Assembly: GCA_963932465.1 (NCBI GenBank)
Contig: CAWVRF010001058.1
Coordinates: 62,001 to 126,000 of the forward strand
Length of the DNA stretch: 64,000 nt
DNA from: Maratus speciosus
Lineage: Eukaryota > Arthropoda > Arachnida > Araneae > Salticidae
Direction: 5' to 3'
The position numbers were made by a program, and so were the translations under genes. The notes under the pieces are model-generated. The model ran no database searches. It was not told the origin of the DNA and was given only the letters and a program-made list of their open reading frames with translations. Position 1 is the stretch's first letter. Each line of letters opens with the position of its first letter. This document shows positions 11,251 to 25,600 of this stretch, one piece after another.

Positions 11251-12359
11251 ATTCAACAGAATGAGTTACCGCATATAAGACACGCAATATTTATGAATTG
11301 AATTCCGGTGCAGGGCTGAAAATTAATTTCTTAATAAATAATAAAGCGAAACCGAATATATTGTTTCAACAATCAAAGCATTGTTAGAAAATTCATCAGA
11401 AAGAGTTACCGCATATAAAACACGCAATATTTATGAATTGAATTCCGGTGCAGGGCTGAAAATTAATTTCTTAATAAATAATAAAGCGAAACCGAATATA
11501 TTGTTTCAACAATCAAAGCATTGTTAGAAAATTCATCAGAAAGAGTTACCGCATGTAAAACACGCAATATTTATGAATTGAATTCCGGTGCAGGGCTGAA
11601 AATTAATTTCTTAATAAATAATAAAGAGAAACCGAATATATTGTTTCAACAATGAAAGCATTGTTAGAAAATTCAACAGAAAGAGTTACCGCATATAAAA
11701 CACGCAATATTTATGAATTGAATTCCGCTGCAGGGTTCAAAATTAATTTATTAATAAATAATAAAGCGAAACCGAATATATTGTTTCAACAATCAAAGCA
11801 TTGTTAGAAAATTCATCAGAAAGAGTTACCGCATATAAAACACGCAATATTTATGAATTGAATCCCGGTGCAGGGCTCAAAATTAATTTCTTAGTAAATA
11901 ATAAAGCGAAACCGAATATATTGTTTAAACAATCAAAGCATTGTTAGAAATTTCATCAGAAAGAGTTACCGTATATAAAACACGCAATATTTATGAATTG
12001 AATTCCGCTGCAGGGCTGAAAATTAATTTCTTAATATATAATAAAGCGAAACCGAATATATTGTTTCAACAATCAAAGCATTGTTAGAAAATTCATCAGA
12101 AAGAGTTACCGCATATAAAACACGCAATATTTATGAATTGAATTCCGGTGCGGGTCTGAAAATTAATTTCTTAATAAATAATAAAGCGAAACCGAATATA
12201 TTGTTTCAACAATCAAAGCATTGTTAGAAAATTCATCAGAAAGAGTTACCGCATATAAAACACGCAATATTTATGAATTGAATTCCGGTGCAGGGCTGAA
12301 AATTAATTTCTTAATAAATAATAAAGCGAAACCGAATATATTGTTTCAACAATCAAAGC

Positions 12360-15300
12360 ATTGTTAGAAAATTCATCAGAAAGAGTTACCGCATATAAAA
12401 CACGCAATATTTATGAATTGAATTCCGGTGCAGGGCTCAAAATTAATTTATTAATAATTAATAAAGCGAAACAGAATATATTGTTTCAACAATCAAAGCA
12501 TTGTTAGAAAATTCATCAGAAAGAGTTACCGCATATAAAACACGCAATATTTATGAATTGAATCCCGGTGCAGGGCTCAGAATTAATTTCTTAGTAAATA
12601 ATAAAGCGAAACCGAATATATTGTTTAAACAATCAAAGCATTGTTAGAAATTTCAACAGAAAGAGTTACCGCATATAAAACACGCAATATTTATGAATTG
12701 AATTCCGGTGCAGGGCTCAAAATTAACTTATTAATAAATAATAAAGCGAAACCGAATATATTGTTTCAACAATCAAAGCATTGTTAGAAAATTCAACAGA
12801 ATGAGTTACCGCATATAAGACACGCAATATTTATGAATTGAATTCCGGTGCAGGGCTGAAAATTAATTTCTTAATAAATAATAAAGCGAAACCGAATATA
12901 TTGTTTCAACAATCAAAGCATTGTTAGAAAATTCATCAGAAAGAGTTACCGCATATAAAACACGCAATATTTATGAATTGAATTCCGGTGCAGGGCTCAA
13001 AATTAATTAATTAATAAATAATAAAGCGAAACCGAATATATTGTTTCAACAATCAAAGCATTGTTAGAAAATTCAACAGAATGAGTTACCGCATATAAGA
13101 CACGCAATATTTATGAATTGAATTCCGGTGCAGGGCTGAAAATTAATTTCTTAATAAATAATAAAGCGAAACCGAATATATTGTTTCAACAATCAAAGCA
13201 TTGTTAGAAAATTCATCAGAAAGAGTTACCGCATATAAAACACGCAATATTTATGAATTGAATTTCGGTGCAGGGCTGAAAATTAATTTCTTAATAAATA
13301 ATAAAGCGAAACCGAATATATTGTTTCAACAATCAAAGCATTGTTAGAAAATTCATCAGAAAGAGTTACCGCATGTAAAACACGCAATATTTATGAATTG
13401 AATTCCGGTGCAGGGCTGAAAATTAATTTCTTAATAAATAATAAAGAGAAACCGAATATATTGTTTCAACAATGAAAGCATTGTTAGAAAATTCAACAGA
13501 AAGAGTTACCGCATATAAAACACGCAATATTTATGAATTGAATTCCGCTGCAGGGTTCAAAATTAATTTATTAATAAATAATAAAGCGAAACCGAATATA
13601 TTGTTTCAACAATCAAAGCATTGTTAGAAAATTCATCAGAAAGAGTTACCGCATATAAAACACGCAATATTTATGAATTGAATCCCGGTGCAGGGCTCAA
13701 AATTAATTTCTTAGTAAATAATAAAGCGAAACCGAATATATTGTTTAAACAATCAAAGCATTGTTAGAAATTTCATCAGAAAGAGTTACCGTATATAAAA
13801 CACGCAATATTTATGAATTGAATTCCGGTGCAGGGCTGAAAATTAATTTCTTAATAAAAAATAAATCGAAACCGAATATATTGTTTCAACAATCAAAGCA
13901 TTGTTAGAAAATTCATCAGAAAGAGTTACCGCATATAAAACACGCAATATTTATGAATTGAATTCCGGTGCGGGTCTGAAAATTAATTTCTTAATAAATA
14001 ATAAAGCGAAACCGAATATATTGTTTCAACAATCAAAGCATTGTTAGAAAATTCATCAGAAAGAGTTACCGCATATAAAACACGCAATATTTATGAATTG
14101 AATTCCGGTGCAGGGCTGAAAATTAATTTCTTAATAAATAATAAAGCGAAACCGAATATATTGTTTCAACAATCAAAGCATTGTTAGAAAATTCATCAGA
14201 AAGAGTTACCGCATATAAAACACGCAATATTTATGAATTGAATTCCGGTGCAGGGCTCAAAATTAATTTATTATTAAATAATAAAGCGAAACAGAATATA
14301 TTGTTTCAACAATCAAAGCATTGTTAGAAAATTCATCAGAAAGAGTTACCGCATATAAAACACGCAATATTTATGAATTGAATCCCGGTGCAGGGCTCAG
14401 AATTAATTTCTTAGTAAATAATAAAGCGAAACCGAATATATTGTTTAAACAATCAAAGCATTGTTAGTAATTTCAGCAGAAAGAGTTACCGCATATAAAA
14501 CACGCAATATTTATGAATTGAATTCCGGTGCAGGGCTCAAAATTAACTTATTAATAAATAATAAAGCGAAACCGAATATATTGTTTCAACAATCAAAGCA
14601 TTGTTATAAAATTCAACAGAATGAGTTACCGCATATAAGACACGCAATATTTATGAATTGAATTCCGGTGCAGGGCTGAAAATTAATTTCTTAATAAATA
14701 ATAAAGCGAAACCGAATATATTGTTTCAACAATCAAAGCATTGTTAGAAAATTCATCAGAAAGAGTTACCGCATATAAAACACGCAATATTTATGAATTG
14801 AATTCCGGTGCAGGTCTGAAAACTAATTTCTTAATAAATAATAAAGCGAAACCGAATATATTGTTTCAACAATCAAAGCATTGTTAGAAAATTCATCAGA
14901 AAGAGTTACCGCATATAAAACACGCAATATTTATGAATTGAATTCCGGTGCAGGGCTCAAAATTAATTTATTAATAAATAATAAAGCGAAACCGAATATA
15001 TTGTTTCAACAATCAAAGCATTGTTAGAAAATTCAACAGAATGTGTTACCGCATATAAGACACGCAATATTTATGAATTGAATTCCGGTGCAGGGCTGAA
15101 AATTAATTTCTTAATAAATAATAAAGCGAAACCGAATATATTGTTTCAACAATGAAAGCATTGTTAGAAAATTCATCAGAAAGAGTTACCGCATATAAAA
15201 CACGCAATATTTATGAATTGATTTCCGGTGCAGGACTGAAAATTAATTTCTTAATAAATAATAAAGCGAAACCGAATATATTGTTTCAACAATCAAAGCA

Positions 15301-15590
15301 TTGTTAGAAAATTCATCAGAAAGAGTTACCGCATATAAAACACGCAATATTTATTAATTGAATTCCGGTGCAGGGCTGAAAATTAATTTTTTAATAAATA
15401 ATAAAGCGAAACCGAATATATTGTTTCAACAATGAAAGCATTGTTAGAAAATTCATCAGAAAGAGTTACCGCATATAAAACACGCAATATTTATGAATTG
15501 AATTCCGGTGCAGGGCTCAAAATTAATTAATTAATAAATAATAAAGCGAAACCGAATATATTGTTTCAACAATCAAAGCATTGTTAGAAA
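12360..15590 (+). repeat. 24-monomer (3,360-bp) duplication, left copy
   Basis: This stretch matches 15720..18950 at an offset of exactly 3,360 bp, with about ten mismatches found by eye. Shared rare markers include TTAATAAAAA followed by ATAAATCGAA (13851), GCATGTAAAAC (13371), AAAGAGAAACC and CCGCTGCAGGGTTC. Differences include AATTTCGG (13261), GTAATTTC (14467), TTGTTATAAA (14601) and AACTAATTT (14821). The duplicated interval contains the open frame at 14461..14661, which exists because of two of these substitutions. Confidence 0.85.
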
Positions 15591-15719
15591 ATTCATCAGA
15601 AAGAGTTACCGCATATAAAACACGCAATATTTATGAATTGAATTCCGGTGAAGGGCTGAAAATTAATTTCTTAATAAATAATAAAGCGAAACCGAATATA
15701 TTGTTTCAACAATCAAAGC

Positions 15720-18700
15720 ATTGTTGGAAAATTCATCAGAAAGAGTTACCGCATATAAAACACGCAATATTTATGAATTGAATTCCGGTGCAGGGCTCAA
15801 AATTAATTTATTATTAAATAATAAAGCGAAACAGAATATATTGTTTCAACAATCAAAGCATTGTTAGAAAATTCACCAGAAAGAGTTACCGCATATAAAA
15901 CACGCAATATTTATGAATTGAATCCCGGTGCAGGGCTCAGAATTAATTTCTTAGTAAATAATAAAGCGAAACCGAATATATTGTTTAAACAATCAAAGCA
16001 TTGTTAGAAATTTCAGCAGAAAGAGTTACCGCATATAAAACACGCAATATTTATGAATTGAATTCCGGTGCAGGGCTCAAAATTAACTTATTAATAAATA
16101 ATAAAGCGAAACCGAATATATTGTTTCAACAATCAAAGCATTGTTAGAAAATTCAACAGAATGAGTTACCGCATATAAGACACGCAATATTTATGAATTG
16201 AATTCCGGTGCAGGGCTGAAAATTAATTTCTTAATAAATAATAAAGCGAAACCGAATATATTGTTTCAACAATCAAAGCATTGTTAGAAAATTCATCAGA
16301 AAGAGTTACCGCATATAAAACACGCAATATTTATGAATTGAATTCCGGTGCAGGGCTCAAAATTAATTAATTAATAAATAATAAAGCGAAACCGAATATA
16401 TTGTTTCAACAATCAAAGCATTGTTAGAAAATTCAACAGAATGAGTTACCGCATATAAGACACGCAATATTTATGAATTGAATTCCGGTGCAGGGCTGAA
16501 AATTAATTTCTTAATAAATAATAAAGCGAAACCGAATATATTGTTTCAACAATCAAAGCATTGTTAGAAAATTCATCAGAAAGAGTTACCGCATATAAAA
16601 CACGCAATATTTATGAATTGAATTCCGGTGCAGGGCTGAAAATTAATTTCTTAATAAATAATAAAGCGAAACCGAATATATTGTTTCAACAATCAAAGCA
16701 TTGTTAGAAAATTCATCAGAAAGAGTTACCGCATGTAAAACACGCAATATTTATGAATTGAATTCCGGTGCAGGGCTGAAAATTAATTTCTTAATAAATA
16801 ATAAAGAGAAACCGAATATATTGTTTCAACAATGAAAGCATTGTTAGAAAATTCAACAGAAAGAGTTACCGCATATAGAACACGCAATATTTATGAATTG
16901 AATTCCGCTGCAGGGTTCAAAATTAATTTATTAATAAATAATAAAGCGAAACCGAATATATTGTTTCAACAATCAAAGCATTGTTAGAAAATTCATCAGA
17001 AAGAGTTACCGCATATAAAACACGCAATATTTATGAATTGAATCCCGGTGCAGGGCTCAAAATTAATTTCTTAGTAAATAATAAAGCGAAACCGAATATA
17101 TTGTTTAAACAATCAAAGCATTGTTAGAAATTTCATCAGAAAGAGTTACCGTATATAAAACACGCAATATTTATGAATTGAATTCCGGAGCAGGGCTGAA
17201 AATTAATTTCTTAATAAAAAATAAATCGAAACCGAATATATTGTTTCAACAATCAAAGCATTGTTAGAAAATTCATCAGAAAGAGTTACCGCATATAAAA
17301 CACGCAATATTTATGAATTGAATTCCGGTGCGGGTCTGAAAATTAATTTCTTAATAAATAATAAAGCGAAACCGAATATATTGTTTCAACAATCAAAGCA
17401 TTGTTAGAAAATTCATCAGAAAGAGTTACCGCATATAAAACACGCAATATTTATGAATTGAATTCCGGTGCAGGGCTGAAAATTAATTTCTTAATAAATA
17501 ATAAAGCGAAACCGAATATATTGTTTCAACAATCAAAGCATTGTTAGAAAATTCATCAGAAAGAGTTACCGCATATAAAACACGCAATATTTATGAATTG
17601 AATTCCGGTGCAGGGCTCAAAATTAATTTATTATTAAATAATAAAGCGAAACAGAATATATTGTTTCAACAATCAAAGCATTGTTAGAAAATTCATCAGA
17701 AAGAGTTACCGCATATAAAACACGCAATATTTATGAATTGAATCCCGGTGCAGGGCTCAGAATTAATTTCTTAGTAAATAATAAAGCGAAACCGAATATA
17801 TTGTTTAAACAATCAAAGCATTGTTAGAAATTTCAGCAGAAAGAGTTACCGCATATAAAACACGCAATATTTATGAATTGAATTCCGGTGCAGGGCTCAA
17901 AATTAACTTATTAATAAATAATAAAGCGAAACCGAATATATTGTTTCAACAATCAAAGCATTGTTAGAAAATTCAACAGAATGAGTTACCGCATATAAGA
18001 CACGCAATATTTATGAATTGAATTCCGGTGCAGGGCTGAAAATTAATTTCTTAATAAATAATAAAGCGAAACCGAATATATTGTTTCAACAATCAAAGCA
18101 TTGTTAGAAAATTCATCAGAAAGAGTTACCGCATATAAAACACGCAATATTTATGAATTGAATTCCGGTGCAGGTCTGAAAATTAATTTCTTAATAAATA
18201 ATAAAGCGAAACCGAATATATTGTTTCAACAATCAAAGCATTGTTAGAAAATTCATCAGAAAGAGTTACCGCATATAAAACACGCAATATTTATGAATTG
18301 AATTCCGGTGCAGGGCTCAAAATTAATTTATTAATAAATAATAAAGCGAAACCGAATATATTGTTTCAACAATCAAAGCATTGTTAGAAAATTCAACAGA
18401 ATGTGTTACCGCATATAAGACACGCAATATTTATGAATTGAATTCCGGTGCAGGGCTGAAAATTAATTTCTTAATAAATAATAAAGCGAAACCGAATATA
18501 TTGTTTCAACAATGAAAGCATTGTTAGAAAATTCATCAGAAAGAGTTACCGCATATAAAACACGCAATATTTATGAATTGATTTCCGGTGCAGGACTGAA
18601 AATTAATTTCTTAATAAATAATAAAGCGAAACCGAATATATTGTTTCAACAATCAAAGCATTGTTAGAAAATTCATCAGAAAGAGTTACCGCATATAAAA

Positions 18701-18950
18701 CACGCAATATTTATTAATTGAATTCCGGTGCAGGGCTGAAAATTAATTTTTTAATAAATAATAAAGCGAAACCGAATATATTGTTTCAACAATGAAAGCA
18801 TTGTTAGAAAATTCATCAGAAAGAGTTACCGCATATAAAACACGCAATATTTATGAATTGAATTCCGGTGCAGGGCTCAAAATTAATTAATTAATAAATA
18901 ATAAAGCGAAACCGAATATATTGTTTCAACAATCAAAGCATTGTTAGAAA
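15720..18950 (+). repeat. 24-monomer (3,360-bp) duplication, right copy
   Basis: This is the partner of 12360..15590 and follows it after about 130 bp, so the pair is nearly a direct tandem duplication. Private changes include TTGTTGGAAA (15721), TTCACCAG (about 15873), GCATATAGAAC (about 16876) and AATTCCGGAG (17181). It ends where TTCAACAG at 18951 replaces TTCATCAG at 15591. The marker AATTCCGGTGAAGGG follows both copies (15641 and 19141), 3,500 bp apart, so one monomer was gained or lost at the junction. Confidence 0.85.
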
Positions 18951-21179
18951 ATTCAACAGAATGAGTTACCGCATATAAGACACGCAATATTTATGAATTG
19001 AATTCCGGTGCAGGGCTGAAAATTAATTTCTTAATAAATAATAAAGCGAAACCGAATATATTGTTTCAACAATCAAAGCATTGTTAGAAAATTCATCAGA
19101 AAGAGTTACCGCATATAAAACACGCAATATTTATGAATTGAATTCCGGTGAAGGGCTGAAAATTAATTTCTTAATAAATAATAAAGCGAAACCGAATATA
19201 TTGTTTCAACAATCAAAGCATTGTTAGAAAATTCATCAGAAAGAGTTACCGCATATAAAACACGCAATATTTATGAATTGAATTCCGGTGCAGGACTGAA
19301 AATTAATTTCTTAATAAATAATAAAGAGAAACCGAATATATTGTTTCAACAATGAAAGCATTGTTAGAAAATTCAACAGAAAGAGTTACCGCATATAAAA
19401 CACGCAATATTTATGAATTGAATTCCGCTGCAGGGTTCAAAATTAATTTATTAATAAATAATAAAGCGAAACCGAATATATTGTTTCAACAATCAAAGTA
19501 TTGTTAGAAAATTCATCAGAAAGAGTTACCGCATATAAAACACGCAATATTTATGAATTGAATCCCGGTGCAGGGCTCAAAATTAATTTCTTAGTAAATA
19601 ATAAAGCGAAACCGAATATATTGTTTAAACAATCAAAGCATTGTTAGAAATTTCATCAGAAAGAGTTACCGTATATAAAACACGCAATATTTATGAATTG
19701 AATTCCGGTGCAGGGCTCAAAATTAATTAATTAATAAATAATAAAGCGAAACCGAATATATTGTTTCAACAATCAAAGCATTGTTAGAAAATTCAACAGA
19801 ATGAGTTACCGCATATAAGACACGCAATATTTATGAATTGAATTCCGGTGCAGGGCTGAAAATTAATTTCTTAATAAATAATAAAGCGAAACCGAATATA
19901 TTGTTTCAACAATCAAAGCATTGTTAGAAAATTCATCAGAAAGAGTTACCGCATATAAAACACGCAATATTTATGAATTGAATTCCGGTGCAGGGCTGAA
20001 AATTAATTTCTTAATAAATAATAAAGCGAAACCGAATATATTGTTTCAACAATCAAAGCATTGTTAGAAAATTCATCAGAAAGAGTTACCGCATATAAAA
20101 CACGCAATATTTATGAATTGAATTCCGGTGCAGGGCTGAAAATTAATTTCTTAATAAATAATAAAGAGAAACCGAATATATTGTTTCAACAATGAAAGCA
20201 TTGTTAGAAAATTCAACAGAAAGAGTTACCGCATATAAAACACGCAATATTTATGAATTGAATTCCGCTGCAGGGTTCAAAATTAATTTATTAATAAATA
20301 ATAAAGCGAAACCGAATATATTGTTTCAACAATCAAAGCATTGTTAGAAAATTCATCAGAAAGAGTTACCGCATATAAAACACGCAATATTTATGAATTG
20401 AATCCCGGTGCAGGGCTCAAAATTAATTTCTTAGTAAATAATAAAGCGAAACCGAATATATTGTTTAAACAATCAAAGCATTGTTAGAAATTTCATCAGA
20501 AAGAGTTACCGTATATAAAACACGCAATATTTATGAATTGAATTCCGGTGCAGGGCTCAAAATTAATTTATTAATAAATAATAAAGCGAAACCGAATATA
20601 TTGTTTCAACAATCAAAGCATTGTTAGAAAATTCAACAGAATGAGTTACCGCATATAAGACACGCAATATTTATGAATTGAATTCCGGTGCAGGGCTGAA
20701 AATTAATTTCTTAATAAATAATAAAGCGAAACCGAATATATTGTTTCAACAATCAAAGCATTGTTAGAAAATTCATCAGAAAGAGTTACCGCATATAAAA
20801 CACGCAATATTTATGAATTGAATTCCGGTGCAGGTCTGAAAATTAATTTCTTAATAAATAATAAAGCGAAACCGAATATATTGTTTCAACAATCAAAGCA
20901 TTGTTAGAAAATTTATCAGAAAGAGCTACCGCATATAAAACACACAATATTTATGAATTGAATTCCGGTGCAGGGCTCAAAATTAATTTATTAATAAATA
21001 ATAAAGCGAAACCGAATATATTGTTTCAACAATCAAAGCATTGTTAGAAAATTCAACAGAATGAGTTACCGCATATAAGACACGCAATATTTATGAATTG
21101 AATACCGGTGCAGGGCTTAAAATTAATTTCTTAATAAATAATAAAGCGAAACCGAATATATTGTTTCAACAATCAAAGC

Positions 21180-21318
21180 ATTGTTAGAAAATTCATCAGA
21201 AAGAGTTACCGCATATAAAACACGCAATATTTATGAATTGAATTCCGGTGCAGGTCTGAAAATTCTTTTCTTAATAAATAATAAAGCGAAACAGAATATA
21301 TTGTTTAACAATCAAAGC
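21180..21318 (+). repeat. 139-bp monomer (TTTAAC class)
   Basis: It has the 1-bp deletion, with AATTCTTTTCTT (a further change of the cassette F marker) and AAACAGAAT. Confidence 0.93.
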
Positions 21319-22605
21319 ATTGTTAGAAAATTCATCAGAAAGAGTTACCGCATATAAAACACGCAATATTTATGAATTGAATTCCGGTGCAGGGCTGAAA
21401 ATTAATTTCTTAATAAATAATAAAGCGAAACCGAATATATTGTTTCAACAATCAAAGCATTGTTAGAAAATTCATCAGAAAGAGTTACCGCATATAAAAC
21501 ACGCAATATTTATGAATTGAATTCCGGTGCAGGGCTGAAAATTAATTTCTTAATAAATAATAAAGCTAAACCGAATATATTGTTTCAACAATCAAAGCAT
21601 TGTTAGAAAATTCATCAGAAAGAGTTACCGCATATAAAACACGCAATATTTATGAATTGAATTCCGGTGCAGGGCTGAAAATTAATTTCTTAATAAATAA
21701 TAAAGCGAAACCGAATATATTGTTTCAACAATCAACGCATTGTTAGAAAATTCTTCAGAAAGAGTTACCGCATATAAAACACGCAATATTTATGAATTGA
21801 ATTCCGGTGCTGGGCTCAAAATTAATTTATTATTAAATAATAAAGCGAAACCGAATATATTGTTTCAACAATCAAAGCATTGTTAGAAAATTCATCAGAA
21901 AGAGTTACCGCATATAAAACACGCAATATTTATGAATTGAATCCCGGTGCAGGGCTCAAAATTAATTTCTTAGTAAATAATAAAGCGAAACCGAATATAT
22001 TGTTTAAACAATCAAAGCATTGTTAGAAATTTCATCAGAAAGAGTTACCGCATATAAAACACGCAATATTTATGAATTGAATTCCGGTGCAGGGCTCAAA
22101 ATTAATTTATTAATAAATAATAAAGCGAAACCGAATATATTGTTTCAACAATCAAAGCATTGTTAGAAAATTCAACAGAATGAGTTACCGCATATAAGAC
22201 ACGCAATATTTATGAATTGAATTCCGGTGCAGGGCTGAAAATTAATTTCTTAATAAATAATAAAGCGAAACCGAATATATTGTTTCAACAATCAAAGCAT
22301 TGTTAGAAAATTCATCAGAAAGAGTTACCGCATATAAAACACGCAATATTTATGAATTGAATTCCGGTGCAGGTCTGAAAATTAATTTCTTAATAAATAA
22401 TAAAGCGAAACCGAATATATTGTTTCAACAATCAAAGCATTGTTAGAAAATTCATCAGAAAGAGTTACCGCATATAAAACACGCAATATTTATGAATTGA
22501 ATTCCGGTGCAGGGCTCAAAATTAATTTATTAATAAATAATAAAGCGAAACCGAATATATTGTTTCAACAATCAAAGCATTGTTAGAAAATTCAACAGAA
22601 TGTGC

Positions 22606-25600
22606 TACCGCATATAAAACACGCAATATTTATGAATTGAATTCCGGTGCAGGGCTGAAAATTAATTTCTTAATAAATAATAAAGCGAAACCGAATATAT
22701 TGTTTCAACAATGAAAGCATTGTTAGAAAATTCATCAGAAAGAGTTACCGCATATAAAACACGCAATATTTATGAATTGATTTCCGGTGCAGGACTGAAA
22801 ATTAATTTCTTAATAAATAATAAAGCGAAACCGAATATATTGTTTCAACAATCAAAGCATTGTTAGAAAATTCATCAGAAAGAGTTACCGCATATAAAAC
22901 ACGCAATATTTATTAATTGAATTCCGGTGCAGGGCTGAAAATTAATTTTTTAATAAATAATAAAGCGAAACCGAATATATTGTTTCAACAATGAAAGCAT
23001 TGTTAGAAAATTCATCAGAAAGAGTTACCGCATATAAAACACGCAATATTTATGAATTGAATTCCGGTGCAGGGCTCAAAATTAATTAATTAATAAATAA
23101 TAAAGCGAAACCGAATATATTGTTTCAACAATCAAAGCATTGTTAGAAAATTCAACAGAATGAGTTACCGCATATAAGACACGCAATATTTATGAATTGA
23201 ATTCCGGTGCAGGGCTGAAAATTAATTTCTTAATAAATAATAAAGCGAAACCGAATATATTGTTTCAACAATCAAAGCATTGTTAGAAATTTCATCAGAA
23301 AGAGTTACCGCATATAAAACACGCAATATTTATGAATTGAATTCCGGTGCAGGGCTGAAAATTAATTTCTTAATAAATAATAAAGCGAAACCGAATATAT
23401 TGTTTCAACAATCAAAGCATTGTTAGAAAATTCATCAGAAAGAGTTACCGCATGTAAAACACGCAATATTTATGAATTGAATTCCGGTGCAGGGCTGAAA
23501 ATTAATTTCTTAATAAATAATAAAGAGAAACCGAATATATTGTTTCAACAATGAAAGCATTGTTAGAAAATTCAACAGAAAGAGTTACCGCATATAAAAC
23601 ACGCAATATTTATGAATTGAATTCCGCTGCAGGGTTCAAAATTAATTTATTAATAAATAATAAAGCGAAACCGAATATATTGTTTCAACAATCAAAGCAT
23701 TGTTAGAAAATTCATCAGAAAGAGTTACCGCATATAAAACACGCAATATTTATGAATTGAATCCCGGTGCAGGGCTCAAAATTAATTTCTTAGTAAATAA
23801 TAAAGCGAAACCGAATATATTGTTTAAACAATCAAAGCATTGTTAGAAATTTCATCAGAAAGAGTTACCGTATATAAAACACGCAATATTTATGAATTGA
23901 ATTCCGGTGCAGGGCTGAAAATTAATTTCTGAATAAATAATAAAGCGAAACCGAATATATTGTTTCAACAATCAAAGCATTGTTAGAAAATTCATCAGAA
24001 AGAGTTACCGCATATAAAACACGCAATATTTATGAATTGAGTTCCGGTGCAGGGCTGAAAATTAATTTCTTAATAAATAATAAAGCGAAACCGAATATAT
24101 TGTTTCAACAATCAAAGCATTGTTAGAAAATTCATCAGAAAGAGTTACCGCATATAAAACACGCAATATTTATGAATTGAATTCCGGTGCAGGGCTCAAA
24201 ATTAATTTATTATTAAATAATAAAGCGAAACAGAATATATTGTTTCAACAATCAAAGCATTGTTAGAAAATTCATCAGAAAGAGTTACCGCATATAAAAC
24301 ACGCAATATTTATGAATTGAATTCCGGTGCAGGGCTCAAAATTAACTTATTAATAAATAATAAAGCGAAACCGAATATATTGTTTCAACAATCAAAGCAT
24401 TGTTAGAAAATTCAACAGAATGAGTTACCGCATATAAGACACGCAATATTTATGAATTGAATTCCGGTGCAGGGCTGAAAATTAATTTCTTAATAAATAA
24501 TAAAGCGAAACCGAATATATTGTTTCAACAATCAAAGCATTGTTAGAAAATTCATCAGAAAGAGTTACCGCATATAAAACACGCAATATTTATGAATTGA
24601 CTTCCGGTGCAGGTCTGAAAATTAATTTCTTAATAAATAATAAAGCGAAACCGAATATATTGTTTCAACAATCAAAGCATTGTTAGAAAATTCATCAGAA
24701 AGAGTTACCGCATATAAAACACGCAATATTTATGAATTGAATTCCGGTGCAGGGCTCAAAATTAATTTATTAATAAATAATAAAGCGAAACCGAATATAT
24801 TGTTTCAACAATCAAAGCATTGTTAGAAAATTCAACAGAATGTGTTACCGCATATAAGACACGCAATATTTATGAATTGAATTCCGGTGCAGGGCTGAAA
24901 ATTAATTTCTTAATAAATAATAAAGCGAAACCGAATATATTGTTTCAACAATCAAAGCATTGTTAGAAAATTCATCAGAAAGAGTTACCGCATATAAAAC
25001 ACGCAATATTTATGAATTGAATTCCGGTGCAGGGCTGAAAATTAATTTCTTAATAAATAATAAAGCGAAACCGAATATATTGTTTCAACAATGAAAGCAT
25101 TGTTAGAAAATTCATCAGAAAGAGTTACCGCATATAAAACACGCAATATTTATGAATTGATTTCCGGTGCAGGACTGAAAATTAATTTCTTAATAAATAA
25201 TAAAGCGAAACCGAATATATTGTTTCAACAATCAAAGCATTGTTAGAAAATTCATCAGAAAGAGTTACCGCATATAAAACACGCAATATTTATTTATTGA
25301 ATTCCGGTGCAGGGCTGAAAATTAATTTTTTAATAAATAATAAAGCGAAACCGAATATATTGTTTCAACAATGAAAGCATTGTTAGAAAATTCATCAGAA
25401 AGAGTTACCGCATATAAAACACGCAATATTAATGAATTGAATTCCGGTGCAGGGCTCAAAATTAATTAATTAATAAATAATAAAGCGAAACCGAATATAT
25501 TGTTTCAACAATCAAAGCATTGTTAGAAAATTCAACAGAATGAGTTACCGCATATAAGACACGCAATATTTATGAATTGAATTCCGGTGCAGGGCTGAAA

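Noticed and set aside
14461..14661. 66-codon open frame starting at TTG, with a near copy at 30840..31040 and 43440..43640
   Set aside because: It is two satellite monomers read through because substitutions remove the recurrent in-frame stops (TTGTTAGTAA/TTAAAA context and TTGTTATAAA in place of TTGTTAG). It has no ATG start, no ribosome-binding or promoter context and no recognisable domain. The three copies are alike because the DNA blocks were duplicated.
15581..15781. 66-codon open frame
   Set aside because: A single change, TTGTTAG to TTGTTGG at 15726, turns the recurrent TAG into TGG and joins one monomer frame to part of the next. It is a satellite read-through, not a gene.
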